From contig JADZCA010000006.1 in the NCBI GenBank assembly GCA_020851795.1, forward strand, positions 140,455-204,454: a stretch of DNA of 64,000 nt, given 5' to 3'. Shown piece by piece: positions 21,254 through 29,489 of the stretch. A program made the position numbers and the translations under genes. Under the pieces are notes generated by a model. The model searched no databases and was not told the DNA's origin. It worked only from the letters and a program-made list of their open reading frames with translations. Each line of letters starts with the position of its first letter. Position 1 is the stretch's first letter. This DNA is from Planctomycetota bacterium (lineage in GTDB: Bacteria > Planctomycetota > PLA2 > JAEUHO01).

Positions 21254-21948
21254 GGCACCGCCCCCGCCCGCGCCGCCGCGCGGGCCCGCCGCCCGACGAG
21301 CGCCGCCGCGCCCGCCGCGAGCGCGCCCACCGCCGCCCACAGCGACGCCGTCGTGGCGGTGGTCGGCGGCGCCACCGTCGTCGCGGCGATCGTGGTCGCG
21401 TCGTAGACGTCGGCGGCGTGGAGGCGGTCGTGCCCCGCGGCGTCGTAGGCGGCCGCGGTCACGAGGTCCACGTCGAGCACCGCCTGGCGGACCTGCGCGC
21501 GGCGCGCGACCGGGAACGGCTCGGCCGCGCGGTCGGCCCACCAGACCGCCGATCCCGCCACGAGCAGCACCGCGGCCGCGACCGCGCCGGCCGCCGGGGC
21601 GGGGCAGGCGAACGCGCGGCCCAGCGCCGCGAGGCCCGCGGCTCCGGTGGCGGCCGCCGCCGCCAGCGCCGCCAGCGACGTCGCGCCGTCGCCTCGTCCG
21701 GCGAGGACGACGTGGAGCGCAGCGAGCACGACCGGCGCGACGACCAGCGCGGCGACGACCGACGCGCGAACGCGCGCGAACGCGCCGACGAAAGCCGCCG
21801 CGAGGACGCCGGCGGCGTCGGCGCGGAACAGCACCTCGCTCGGCGCCCCGCGCGCGCCCGCGTGCGCGGCGAGCGCGAGCGCGGGGGGCACCGCCGCGAC
21901 GGCGAGGGCGCGCAGCGCGCGCGGGGCTACGGCAGGCGCCCCTGGCAC
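21250..21948 (-). CDS. Polytopic membrane protein, unknown function
   Basis: About 232 residues, very rich in Ala and Val, with roughly five or six hydrophobic segments, a loop carrying WWADRAAEPFPVARR, and a last helix near the C-terminus before a basic end. I recognise no family. The GTG at 21948 overlaps the end of the prenyltransferase-repeat lipoprotein by 22 bases; GTG at 21891 (213 residues) is an alternative after that stop. The stop overlaps the ThiF-TusA start as GTGA. The tight coupling suggests the three genes act together. Confidence 0.6.
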   Translation of the reverse strand: MPGAPAVAPRALRALAVAAVPPALALAAHAGARGAPSEVLFRADAAGVLAAAFVGAFARVRASVVAALVVAPVVLAALHVVLAGRGDGATSLAALAAAAATGAAGLAALGRAFACPAPAAGAVAAAVLLVAGSAVWWADRAAEPFPVARRAQVRQAVLDVDLVTAAAYDAAGHDRLHAADVYDATTIAATTVAPPTTATTASLWAAVGALAAGAAALVGRRARAAARAGAVP

Positions 21949-23204
21949 GTCGCGAGCGCCTGCATCGCGTAGGACGTCGCGAGCACCGGCATCGCCTCCT
22001 CCCAACGCTCGATGTCGTTGGCCCACGAGCCGTCGGCCCGCTGCAGCGACACCAGCTTGGCCGCGACCTCCTTGCGCCACTCGTGCGGCCTGCCGGCCGC
22101 GTCGGTGACGGCGAGGACCTTGCCCGTCGCCTTCTCGTACTCGGCGAGCGCGCGGGCCATCGTCTGGAGGTAGTAGAAGTAGCCCTGCATGCCGGCCTTG
22201 GCCGGGTCCTTCGCCTGCTCGAAGCCGGGGTTGCGCTCGACGGTGAAGTTGCGCGAGATCCACCCGACCGCGGCCTGCACGCGGGGGTCGTCGGCCTTGA
22301 CGCCCGCGAGCAGGTAGCACTTGAGCAGCGCGTACGTCATCGAGCCGTACGAGCGCGGCTCGACCTTGCCGTCGGGGCGCTCGACGTAGTCGGCCTTGCT
22401 GCGACCGGGCGCGTAGCCGGCGCCGCCGTCGTTGCCCGCCACCGCGGTCGTCTCGCGGTCGCCGACCTTGACCTTGACCTCGCTCCGGTTGCTCTCGCTC
22501 CGGTTCTGCACGCCCGACGCGTAGGCCGCCACGCGCGCCCAGAACTCGGCGTCGGCGACGCCCGCGTCGGCCGCCGCCGTCGCCGCGTGCTGCGCGTTCG
22601 AGAGGTCCACCGGCGCCTCGGGGTCCTTCTCGCTGCGGTACGGGAACCCGCCGTACGACGGGTCCTTCGCGTCGCCGCGGATCTGGCTCGCGACGAGGTA
22701 GTCGCGCGCCTTCGTCTGGACGGGGGCGAACTTCGCGATCCTCGCCGCGGCGAACGCGGAGACGGCGGCCGAGGTCTCGTAGTTGATGAACTGCGGGCTG
22801 CCCCAGATCGCGCCGTTCTCCTTCTGCGCCTTCGCGACGGCCTCGAGCGCCGCGAGCACGACGGGGTCGGTGGCGACGCTGGCGCGCTCGAGGCTGCCGA
22901 TGAGCGCGAGGGTGGCGAACGCGGTGAAGCCGGTCGAGACCGGCATCTTCGGCTCCCACGTCCCCGTCGCCTCGTCGCGCACCGAGAGCAGGAACTTGCG
23001 GCCGTTGCGCAGCGCGTCGCCGACCTTCTTGTCGAGGTCGCTGCCGAGCGCGGCCGCGTAGCCGTACCCGCCCGCGGGGGCGTCCGCCGCCTTGACCGGC
23101 GCCGCGCCGCCCTTGGCGCCGCCCGCCGGGGCGTCCTTCTCGCCGCAGCCGACGGTGGCCAGCACGAGGAGCGCGGCCGGAACCGCAACGAGGCGCGCAC
23201 GCAT
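21927..23204 (-). CDS. Lipoprotein with prenyltransferase/squalene-oxidase-like repeats
   Basis: A 425-residue predicted lipoprotein: signal segment and VGC with lipidated Cys20, then alpha-toroid repeats of the squalene cyclase/prenyltransferase type (ALRNGRKFLLSVRDEATGTW, about 64-83; AVAKAQKENGAIWG, about 122-135; LVSLQRADGSWAN near the end). The catalytic DxDD acid motif of cyclases is not seen, so this is probably a structural fold rather than a cyclase. GGAGGT lies 7 bases before the ATG. Two further proteins of this fold occur in the window (36234 and 43220). Confidence 0.75.
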   Translation of the reverse strand: MRARLVAVPAALLVLATVGCGEKDAPAGGAKGGAAPVKAADAPAGGYGYAAALGSDLDKKVGDALRNGRKFLLSVRDEATGTWEPKMPVSTGFTAFATLALIGSLERASVATDPVVLAALEAVAKAQKENGAIWGSPQFINYETSAAVSAFAAARIAKFAPVQTKARDYLVASQIRGDAKDPSYGGFPYRSEKDPEAPVDLSNAQHAATAAADAGVADAEFWARVAAYASGVQNRSESNRSEVKVKVGDRETTAVAGNDGGAGYAPGRSKADYVERPDGKVEPRSYGSMTYALLKCYLLAGVKADDPRVQAAVGWISRNFTVERNPGFEQAKDPAKAGMQGYFYYLQTMARALAEYEKATGKVLAVTDAAGRPHEWRKEVAAKLVSLQRADGSWANDIERWEEAMPVLATSYAMQALATCQGRLP

Positions 23205-23255
23205 GGGAGACCTCCGCAGGACGGACCACCGGACCCCCGGCGGGTCCGGCGCATC

Positions 23256-23486
23256 CTACCGAGCGCCGTGCCCCCCCTCGTGGTTCACCCGGGCGGCCCC
23301 GCGGGCGGCGGCCCGGCGGAGGTCCTCGACCGTCGGCCCCGCCCGCCCGCAGGCCGGCGTCGGGCCGCAGCCGCAGCCCGCGCCGCGGCCCGCGAACGCG
23401 CGGACCGCGCGCCGCACGAGCCACGCGGCGGCGAGCAGCGCGATCCCGATCGCGACGGCGGCGTCGGCGGAGGCGAGCGGCGTCAC
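23256..23486 (-). CDS. Small Cys-rich membrane protein coupled to feoB
   Basis: A 76-residue protein with one membrane helix (about 8-24) followed by a basic stretch and a Cys cluster, GAGCGCGPTPACGRAG (about 38-53). The GTG start overlaps the feoB stop as GTGA. Its size, helix and Cys cluster fit the FeoB-associated Cys-rich membrane proteins known from other bacteria, and its place directly after feoB supports this. The likely role is with ferrous iron uptake, perhaps as a small electron-transfer or metal-handling subunit; this is inference. Confidence 0.75.
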   Translation of the reverse strand: MTPLASADAAVAIGIALLAAAWLVRRAVRAFAGRGAGCGCGPTPACGRAGPTVEDLRRAAARGAARVNHEGGHGAR

Positions 23487-25714
23487 GAGAAGGCCCTCAC
23501 GACCGTCGCGATGGCCCACGCGCCGACGTAGGCCAGCGTCGAGAGCAGCACGAAGGCGAACAGCGGCCAGCGCCAGCCGCCGGTCTCCTTGCGCAGCACG
23601 GCGAGCGTCGAGACGCACTGCATGCACAGCGCGAAGAACACGAGGAGGGCGAGCGCGGACGCGACGTCGAAGACCGGCTGCCCGGCGCGGGGCCCGTGGT
23701 CCCATCGGGCGTCCCGCAGGCGCGTGTGGAGGGCCTCGGAGGACTCGTCCTCGCCCTCGAGGTCGTAGACGACGCCGAGCACCGACACGACGACCTCGCG
23801 CGCCGGGAAGGACGCCAGCACCGCGACGCCGACCTTCCAGTCCCAGCCGATCGGCGCGAACAGCGGCTCGAGGACGTGCCCCGCGCGGCCGAGCAGGCTG
23901 CGCCGCAGCCACTCGCCGTTGGCGTGGCGCTCGGCCGCCGCCTTCGCCTCGTCGGCGGCGGCCCGCGCGGCCGCGAGCGCCTCGGGCCCCGCGCCCGCCG
24001 CCGCGGCCACGCTCGCCTCCGCCGTCGCGACCGCGCGGTCGCGCTCGGCGGCGACGGCGGGGTCGCGCGGGAACCACGACAGGGCCCACACGACGACGCT
24101 GGCGGCGAGGATCAGCGTGCCGGCGCGCACGACGAACTCGCGCGCCTGCAGCCACGTCTTGTGCGCGACGGAGCGCGCGCCCGGCAGCTTGTAGGGCGGC
24201 AGCTCCATGAGGAACGGGCTCGGCTCGCCGCGGAGCAGCGTCTTCTTGAGCACCCACGCGACGGGGACCGCGACGACCACGCCGAGGACGTAGGCGCCGG
24301 CGAAGACGAGCCCGCGCTGCACGCCGGTCAGCCCGGGGAGGAACGCGGCCACGACGAGGGAGTAGACGGGCAGGCGGGCGCTGCACGACATCAGCGGCGC
24401 GACGAGCATCGTCGCGAAGCGGTCGCGGCGGTTGTCGATCGTGCGGGCGGCGAGGATGCCCGGCACGGCGCACGCGAACGAGGACAGCAGCGGGACGAAC
24501 GACCGGCCCGAGAGCCCGCACCAGCGCAGGAGGCGGTCCATGAGGAACGCCGCGCGGGCCATGTAGCCGCAGTCCTCGAGCACGGCGAGGACGAGCGAGA
24601 GGATCACGATCTGGGGCAGGAACACGAGGATGCCGCCGACGCCGGCGATCACGCCGTCCACGACGAGGCTCTCGACCGCGCCGCCGCCGAGCACGCCGGA
24701 GGAGCGCAGCATCGCGCCCAGCGCGCCGAAGACGTGCTCGTCGAGCAGCGCGATGAGCGGCGCGGCGCCCGAGAACAGCGCGACGAACATCCCGCTCATC
24801 AGCGCGAGGAAGACGACCGTCCCCGCGACGCGGTGCGTGAGGAGCACGTCGAGGCGGTCCGACGCCGAGGGCTTGCGCTCGGCGGGGACGGTGAGCGCGG
24901 GGGCGACGAGGGCGGCGAGCGCGGCGTAGCGCCGCGACGCCTCGAGCCCGGCGACGGGCACGCCCGCGGCCTGCAGGCGCGCGCGCGCCGCGGCGACGGC
25001 GTCGGCGACGGCGGGCCCGCCACGGGCGACGGCGCGGGCCTCGGCGTGGCCGCCGACGTCGAGGAGGAGCCGGCGGCGCTCGGCGAGCGGCAGGTCGCCG
25101 CACGGCGTGGCGGCGAGGACGGCGCGCAGCGTGTCCACCTCGGCGTCGAACGCCGCGGGGAACGTGACGACGGGGCGCGGCGGGCGCGGGTCGGCGAGCA
25201 CGCGCGCGACCGCGGCGACGAGCGCGTCCACGCCCTCGCCCTTGTGGGCGACGAGCGGGACGACGGGCACGCCGAGCGCGGCCGCGAGGCGGTCCACGTC
25301 GAGCGCGTGGCCGCGCGCGCGCGCGACGTCGGTCATCGTGAGCGCGACGACGACGGGGAGGCCCGTCTCGAGGACCTGCGAGGCGAGGTAGAGGTTGCGC
25401 TCGAGGTTGCTCGCGTCCACGACGACGAGGGCGAGGTCGGGGGCGCGGGTGTCGGCGCGGCGACCGAGGAGCACGTCCACCGCGACGATCTCGTCGGGCG
25501 AGCGCGCCGCGAGGCTGTACGTCCCGGGGAGGTCGAGCACCTCGACGCCGTCGAGGGCGCGCAGCGGGCCGACCTTGCGCTCGACGGTGACGCCCGGGTA
25601 GTTGCCGACCTTGGCGCGGAAGCCGGTCAGCGCGTTGAAGAGCGTCGTCTTCCCGGTGTTGGGGTTGCCCAGGAGCGCGACGGTGCGCGTGCGAGCGGGC
25701 GCGGCGACGTTCAC
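23483..25714 (-). CDS. feoB: Ferrous iron transporter FeoB
   Basis: GTP-dependent Fe2+ permease of the inner membrane, 743 residues. The N-terminal G domain shows G1 GNPNTGKT (16-23), GNYPGVTVE (38-45) and G3 DLPGTYSL (61-68). The usual G4 motif NxxD reads TMTD (126-129), with Thr in place of Asn. A helical spacer leads to the membrane domain with paired gate regions (GFVGILVFLPQ-like GVGGILVFLPQIVILS, and LLSSFACAVPGILAAR). A charged Ala/Glu helix inserted before the last membrane segments is longer than usual. GTG start, GGAGCC upstream. Preceded by feoA and a Fur box. Confidence 0.94.
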   Translation of the reverse strand: MNVAAPARTRTVALLGNPNTGKTTLFNALTGFRAKVGNYPGVTVERKVGPLRALDGVEVLDLPGTYSLAARSPDEIVAVDVLLGRRADTRAPDLALVVVDASNLERNLYLASQVLETGLPVVVALTMTDVARARGHALDVDRLAAALGVPVVPLVAHKGEGVDALVAAVARVLADPRPPRPVVTFPAAFDAEVDTLRAVLAATPCGDLPLAERRRLLLDVGGHAEARAVARGGPAVADAVAAARARLQAAGVPVAGLEASRRYAALAALVAPALTVPAERKPSASDRLDVLLTHRVAGTVVFLALMSGMFVALFSGAAPLIALLDEHVFGALGAMLRSSGVLGGGAVESLVVDGVIAGVGGILVFLPQIVILSLVLAVLEDCGYMARAAFLMDRLLRWCGLSGRSFVPLLSSFACAVPGILAARTIDNRRDRFATMLVAPLMSCSARLPVYSLVVAAFLPGLTGVQRGLVFAGAYVLGVVVAVPVAWVLKKTLLRGEPSPFLMELPPYKLPGARSVAHKTWLQAREFVVRAGTLILAASVVVWALSWFPRDPAVAAERDRAVATAEASVAAAAGAGPEALAAARAAADEAKAAAERHANGEWLRRSLLGRAGHVLEPLFAPIGWDWKVGVAVLASFPAREVVVSVLGVVYDLEGEDESSEALHTRLRDARWDHGPRAGQPVFDVASALALLVFFALCMQCVSTLAVLRKETGGWRWPLFAFVLLSTLAYVGAWAIATVVRAFS

Positions 25715-25784
25715 GACGGCTCCGGCCGCGCGCGTGCCGAGACGACGTCGCGCGGCGCCCCGGCGGAGGGGCCCGCGGGAGCGC

Positions 25785-26027
25785 TCATCGGCGCAGGACC
25801 TGCACCGCGCTGGCGAGCTCGGGCCCGAGCGCGATCCGCGTCTCGCTGACCTGCACGAGGGTGCGGCTCCCGGACTGCACCACCTCGACCTGCGCGCCGA
25901 CGCCGAGCCCGACCGCCGCGAGGCGCTCGGAGAGGGCGGCGGTGGTGCCGTGCCCGACGACCACCCCCCGCGCGCGGCGCGGGAGCGAGGCCAAGGCGAG
26001 CGGCTGCGGCGTGAGCAGGGCGTTCAT
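25785..26027 (-). CDS. feoA: Ferrous iron transport protein A
   Basis: An 80-residue SH3-like FeoA protein: LSERLAAVGLGVGAQVEVVQSGSRTLVQVSETRIALGPELA is split here only by description, with the LGVGAQVEV turn (about 41-49) and the family ending RIALGPELA (about 64-72). FeoA supports FeoB-mediated Fe2+ uptake on the cytoplasmic side. It lies 70 bases before feoB on the same strand and just downstream of a Fur-box-like palindrome, so iron-repressed expression is likely. Confidence 0.9.
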   Translation of the reverse strand: MNALLTPQPLALASLPRRARGVVVGHGTTAALSERLAAVGLGVGAQVEVVQSGSRTLVQVSETRIALGPELASAVQVLRR

Positions 26028-26043
26028 GGCGGTCTCGGTGAAA

Positions 26044-26060
26044 TTGAGAATCGTTCTCAG
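26044..26060 (-). promoter_or_regulatory. Fur-box-like operator of the feo operon
   Basis: TTGAGAATCGTTCTCAG is a near-perfect palindrome with TGAGAA and TTCTCA arms around a 3-base centre, matching the 7-1-7 arrangement of Fur boxes. It ends 17 bases before the feoA ATG. A TACACT hexamer lies about 14 bases further upstream, so bound Fur would cover the transcription start. The local A+T-rich patch stands out from the surrounding sequence. Confidence 0.8.
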
Positions 26061-26510
26061 TTTCTGACGAGAGTGTACACCCGCGAGGGGCGTCACCTCA
26101 GGGAATCGCGGTCCGCGGCGGGGAACCGGGGGGACGACGCGACGCGATTCCCTGAAGGGAAGAGGGGGAAGCGCAGAAGGGAAATGGCCAAACGGTAAGG
26201 GCCAGGCAGGGACGACGCGGCGGCCACGGCGGCGGAACGCGCGGTGCCGCGCGAGCGACGGGGCGCCCCCGCGCGGACGGAGTGCCCCGACGCGGCGGCG
26301 CCGGTCGACCCAGCGCGAGCGAGCGGGGGGCGCGGCGCGGCTTCTGGGGAGACGCCCGGGGGTACGGAGAGGGTACGGAGACGCATACCTTTCCACCGAG
26401 TCGAGTCCCGCCTGCCGCTGCGCGTCGACCGAGCCACGGCCATGGGTCGACGCGTGCGTCGCGCGACGGCGCGTTGGCGGAATCGTACGCGGCTCGGTAC
26501 CCGCCGCGTC

Positions 26511-26560
26511 GCGCTCCCCCACCGCGCCGCACCCTTCAGGCGCCCGCGGAGCAGCCCGCG
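26511..26560. repeat. 50-base direct repeat, copy 1
   Basis: An exact 50-base sequence, beginning GCGCTCCCCCACC and ending GCAGCCCGCG, recurs at 26688-26737. The two copies are 177 bases apart and flank a stretch without genes; the flanks of the copies differ. Confidence 0.9.
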
Positions 26561-26687
26561 CGATCCCTCGGGGACGCCGCTCGAAGCGGGATTCCGTCCG
26601 GCTGCGACCTCGCGTCGCCGTCCGTCGCGGGCCCGCGGGCGCACCGTCCGCGCGATCCCACCCGGGGGCGCGATCGGTGACTGCGGC

Positions 26688-26737
26688 GCGCTCCCCCACC
26701 GCGCCGCACCCTTCAGGCGCCCGCGGAGCAGCCCGCG
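26688..26737. repeat. 50-base direct repeat, copy 2, next to tRNA-Arg
   Basis: Exact second copy of the 26511-26560 sequence. It ends 12 bases beyond the 3' end of the tRNA-Arg gene but does not include tRNA sequence. Confidence 0.9.
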
Positions 26738-26749
26738 AAAGGAAAACAG

Positions 26750-26823
26750 CGCGGCCTGAGGGAGTCGAACCCCCAACCTTCGGATCCGTAGTCCGATGCT
26801 CTATCCAATTGAGCTAAGGCCGC
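26750..26823 (-). tRNA. tRNA-Arg, anticodon ACG
   Basis: A 74-base cloverleaf without encoded CCA. Acceptor arms GCGGCCT and AGGCCGC pair fully, with G as the discriminator. The D arm GCTC/GAGC, anticodon arm TCGGA/TCCGA around loop CTACGGA, and T arm GGGGG/CCCTC around TTCGACT are all present. The loop gives anticodon ACG, whose A34 is normally edited to inosine to read CGU, CGC and CGA. A T-run (TTTTCC) follows the 3' end. Confidence 0.97.
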
Positions 26824-27242
26824 GCGCGATCCGAGCGAGGCAAGGTAGCGGCGGGGCGCCGGCCGTGCAAGCGAGGGACGGAGTCGCCCGGGCCGTGCGC
26901 CGGACGCGCGCGGAGCGACGCCGCGCGCGCGTCGGAGCCCCCCCCGCACACGCGCCGGCCGGGGGCCGCGCGCACGCCGCCGACGACGCCGCCGCACGCG
27001 CGTCGGGCGCTGCGCGGCACGGCCGCGCACGTCGCGGGCCCCGCGCGACCTCGTGCGCGCACGGCGCGTCCGAGGCGCGCGACGCCGCGCCGCGTCGCGC
27101 GCGCAGGGCGACGCGGCGATTTGTCTTGACCCCCGTCGCGCAGATCCGAACATCCGCGCCATCGCGGCGACCGCAGGCGCCCGTCGCCGCGGCCCCCGCG
27201 CACCCGCGCGGGGACGGGGCGCCCGGAGGCGTCCCACCACCG
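26824..27242. other. Spacer between divergent tRNA-Arg and argG
   Basis: 419 bases, extremely G+C-rich with long runs of CGCG. It holds the tRNA promoter and, further right, a weak argG promoter candidate: TTGACC (27126-27131), 17 bases, AACATC (27149-27154), about 88 bases before the argG ATG. I see no gene, ARG-box or attenuator that I can support. Confidence 0.5.
26842..26870 (-). promoter_or_regulatory. Promoter of tRNA-Arg
   Basis: On the minus strand, TTGCAC (26870-26865), a 17-base spacer and TACCTT (26847-26842), ending 18 bases before the tRNA 5' end. Spacing is ideal and both hexamers are reasonable. Confidence 0.6.
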
Positions 27243-28442
27243 ATGGAGAAGATCGTCCTCGCGTTCTCGGGCGGGCTCGACACCACGTTCTGCGCCGCCT
27301 GGCTGCGCGAGACCCGCGGCGCCGAGATCGCCACGGTCTGCGTGGACACCGGCGGCTTCACGCCGGCCGAGCTCGACCGCGTCGCCGAACGCGCGCGCGT
27401 CGCCGGCGTCGTGGACCACCGCACCGTGGACGGCAAGCAGGCGGTCTACGACCGCTTCGTCGCCTACCTCATCAAGGGCAACTCGCTGCGCGGCGGCGTG
27501 TACCCGATGTGCGTCGGCGCCGAGCGCACCGTGCAGGCCGAGGAGGTCGTGCGCGTCGCGCTCGCGCTCGGCGCCACCGGCGTCGCCCACGGCAGCACCG
27601 GCGCAGGGAACGATCAGGTCCGTTTCGACGTCGCTATCCGTGCGTTGGCCCCACAGCTCACCATCCACACCCCCGTCCGGGACCTGAACTGGTCGCGCGA
27701 GCAGGAGACGGCCTGGCTCGCCGAGCGCGGGATCGCGATCCCGCCCAAGACGACGGCGTACTCCGTCAACGTCGGCCTCTTCGGCACGACGATCGGCGGC
27801 AAGGAGACGCACGACCCGTGGGCGGTGCCGCCCGAGGAGGTCTACGCCTCCACCGTCGCGCCCGAGAAGGGCCGCGACGACGCCGAGGAGCTCGTCCTCT
27901 CCTTCGAGCAGGGCCTGCCCGTCGCGCTCGACGGCACGCCGCTCGCCGGCTGCGACCTCGTCGCCGCGCTCAACGCGCGGGCCGCGCCCCACGGCGTCGG
28001 CCGCGGGATCCACGTCGGCGACACCATCCTCGGGCTCAAGGGCCGCCTCGCGTTCGAGGCGCCGGGCCCGCTCGTGCTCATCAAGGCCCACCGCGAGCTC
28101 GAGAAGCTCGTGCAGACGAAGTGGCAGGCGCACTGGCGCGAGTCCGTCGGCTCGTTCTACGGCGGCATGCTCCACGAGGGCCTCTACTACGACCCGGTGA
28201 TGCGCGACCTCGAGGCCTTCCTCGACTCCGCCAACCGGCGCGTGACCGGCGACGTGCGGGTGCGCCTGTGGAAGGGCAACTACGACGTCGTCGGCGTCCG
28301 CTCCCCCGAGTCGCTCTTCGACCGCCGCGTCGCCACCTACGGCGAGGGCGCGAAGGCCTGGACCGGCGCAGACGCCGCCGGCTTCAGCAAGATCTACGGC
28401 GTCCCCTCGATGCTCGCGGCCCTGCGCGACCGGAGGTCCTGA
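27243..28442 (+). CDS. argG: Argininosuccinate synthase
   Basis: Joins citrulline and aspartate with ATP to give argininosuccinate. The 399-residue length is usual. Marks are the PP-loop AFSGGLDTT (7-15), the NSLRGGVYPMCVGAERT segment, HGSTGAGNDQVRFD (about 118-131) that binds ATP and citrulline, and YSVNVGLFGTTIGGKE. First gene of an eight-gene arginine operon; the stop is followed after 3 bases by the next start. Family assignment is firm. Confidence 0.96.
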   Translation: MEKIVLAFSGGLDTTFCAAWLRETRGAEIATVCVDTGGFTPAELDRVAERARVAGVVDHRTVDGKQAVYDRFVAYLIKGNSLRGGVYPMCVGAERTVQAEEVVRVALALGATGVAHGSTGAGNDQVRFDVAIRALAPQLTIHTPVRDLNWSREQETAWLAERGIAIPPKTTAYSVNVGLFGTTIGGKETHDPWAVPPEEVYASTVAPEKGRDDAEELVLSFEQGLPVALDGTPLAGCDLVAALNARAAPHGVGRGIHVGDTILGLKGRLAFEAPGPLVLIKAHRELEKLVQTKWQAHWRESVGSFYGGMLHEGLYYDPVMRDLEAFLDSANRRVTGDVRVRLWKGNYDVVGVRSPESLFDRRVATYGEGAKAWTGADAAGFSKIYGVPSMLAALRDRRS

Positions 28443-28445
28443 ACG

Positions 28446-29489
28446 GTGAAGATCCGCGCCCACAAGCTCGGCAGCGTCGTCGGTCGGCTCAACCTCGACC
28501 CGGAGGTCGAGATCAGCCGCAAGGTGGACTCGGTGTCCGGCCAGGTGGTCGTGGTGCGCGCGCTCGAGGAGAAGCGCGTCTACGACCAGCTCGAGCTGAC
28601 GACGGGCCGCATGGCCCACGTCGGCAAGGGCGACGTCATCGTCGGCGCGCTCGGGCGCCGCGACGCGCTCCGCGGCTTCCAGGGCATCGTCCCGGCGCAG
28701 GCGCGCGCCGGCGACACGCTGCACCTGCTCAACCTCGGCGGCGTGATCGGCCAGGCGGTGAGCGAGAACCGCGACTTCGGGCACCCGCTGCGCTGCGAGG
28801 TGCTCGGCATGGCCGTGCGCAACGGCAAGGGCGTCAACATCGCCGACGCGGCCCTGCCGACGGCCGACCACATCGCCCCCGAGGACTGCCCGCCGCTCAT
28901 CGTCGTCTCCGGCACCTGCATGAACGCGGGCAAGACGGTGGCGTGCTGCGAGATCATCGCGAAGCTCACCGCCCGCGGCTACGCGTGCGCCGGCCTCAAG
29001 ATGACCGGCGTCGCCTGCCAGAAGGACCTCCTCAACATGGAGGACCACGGCGCGCTCGCGACGCTGTCGTTCCTCGACTGCGGCTACCCGTCGACGGCCG
29101 GCGTCACCGACGTCGCGCCGGTCGCGAAGGGCCTGCTCAAGGCGATCGCGGGCGAGACGAAGGAAGACCTCGACGTCGTCGTGGTCGAGATGGGCGACGG
29201 CGTCATCGGCGCCTACGGCGTCCGCTCGGTGCTCGAGGACCCCGAGATCCGCGCGCTGTTCCGCGCGCACGTGCTCTGCGCGAACGACCTCGTCGCCGCG
29301 TGGGGCGGCGTGCAGTGGCTCAAGGCGATCGGGCTGGGCGTCGACGTGGTCGCGGGCCCCGCGACCGACAACGACGTCGGCATCCGCTACGTCTCGACCG
29401 ACCTCGGCATCCCGGCCGCCAACGCGCGCGTGGAGCCCGACCGCTTCGCCGACCTCGTCGAGCAGAAGGCGTTCGGGACCTCGGCGTGA
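28446..29489 (+). CDS. P-loop protein of unknown function in the arginine operon
   Basis: A 347-residue protein I cannot name. Residues 1-145 form a beta-rich N-terminal domain. Then comes a P-loop, GTCMNAGKT (156-164), of SIMIBI-like style, followed by RGYACAGLKMTGVACQKDLL (177-196), a Walker-B-like VVVVEMGDGVIG (243-254) and a C-terminal half with conserved-looking GPATDNDVGIRY (304-315). GTG start with GGAGGTCC 8 bases upstream; the stop overlaps argC as GTGA. The operon has no recognisable glutamate N-acyltransferase, and one P-loop family (DUF1611/DgcN) is reported to N-acetylate D-glutamate, so this protein is a candidate for the missing acylation step. That is a hypothesis only. Confidence 0.65.
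   Translation: MKIRAHKLGSVVGRLNLDPEVEISRKVDSVSGQVVVVRALEEKRVYDQLELTTGRMAHVGKGDVIVGALGRRDALRGFQGIVPAQARAGDTLHLLNLGGVIGQAVSENRDFGHPLRCEVLGMAVRNGKGVNIADAALPTADHIAPEDCPPLIVVSGTCMNAGKTVACCEIIAKLTARGYACAGLKMTGVACQKDLLNMEDHGALATLSFLDCGYPSTAGVTDVAPVAKGLLKAIAGETKEDLDVVVVEMGDGVIGAYGVRSVLEDPEIRALFRAHVLCANDLVAAWGGVQWLKAIGLGVDVVAGPATDNDVGIRYVSTDLGIPAANARVEPDRFADLVEQKAFGTSA

Larger units (their letters stand above)
26028..26749. other. 722-base gene-free spacer between feoA and tRNA-Arg
   Basis: Contains the Fur box, a 13-base perfect inverted repeat (TCAGGGAATCGCG at 26098-26110 and CGCGATTCCCTGA at 26143-26155), short direct repeats of GGTACGGAGA near 26354-26370, and a 50-base direct repeat. Open frames exist on both strands but are Arg/Ala-rich shadows without starts, ribosome sites or recognisable motifs. 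I see no gene. Confidence 0.65.

Noticed and set aside
21927..23204. Squalene or hopene cyclase
   Set aside because: The protein is a lipoprotein and lacks the DxDD catalytic motif.
26511..26823. Phage or island attachment site at tRNA-Arg
   Set aside because: The direct repeats do not include tRNA sequence, and no integrase or phage gene is adjacent.
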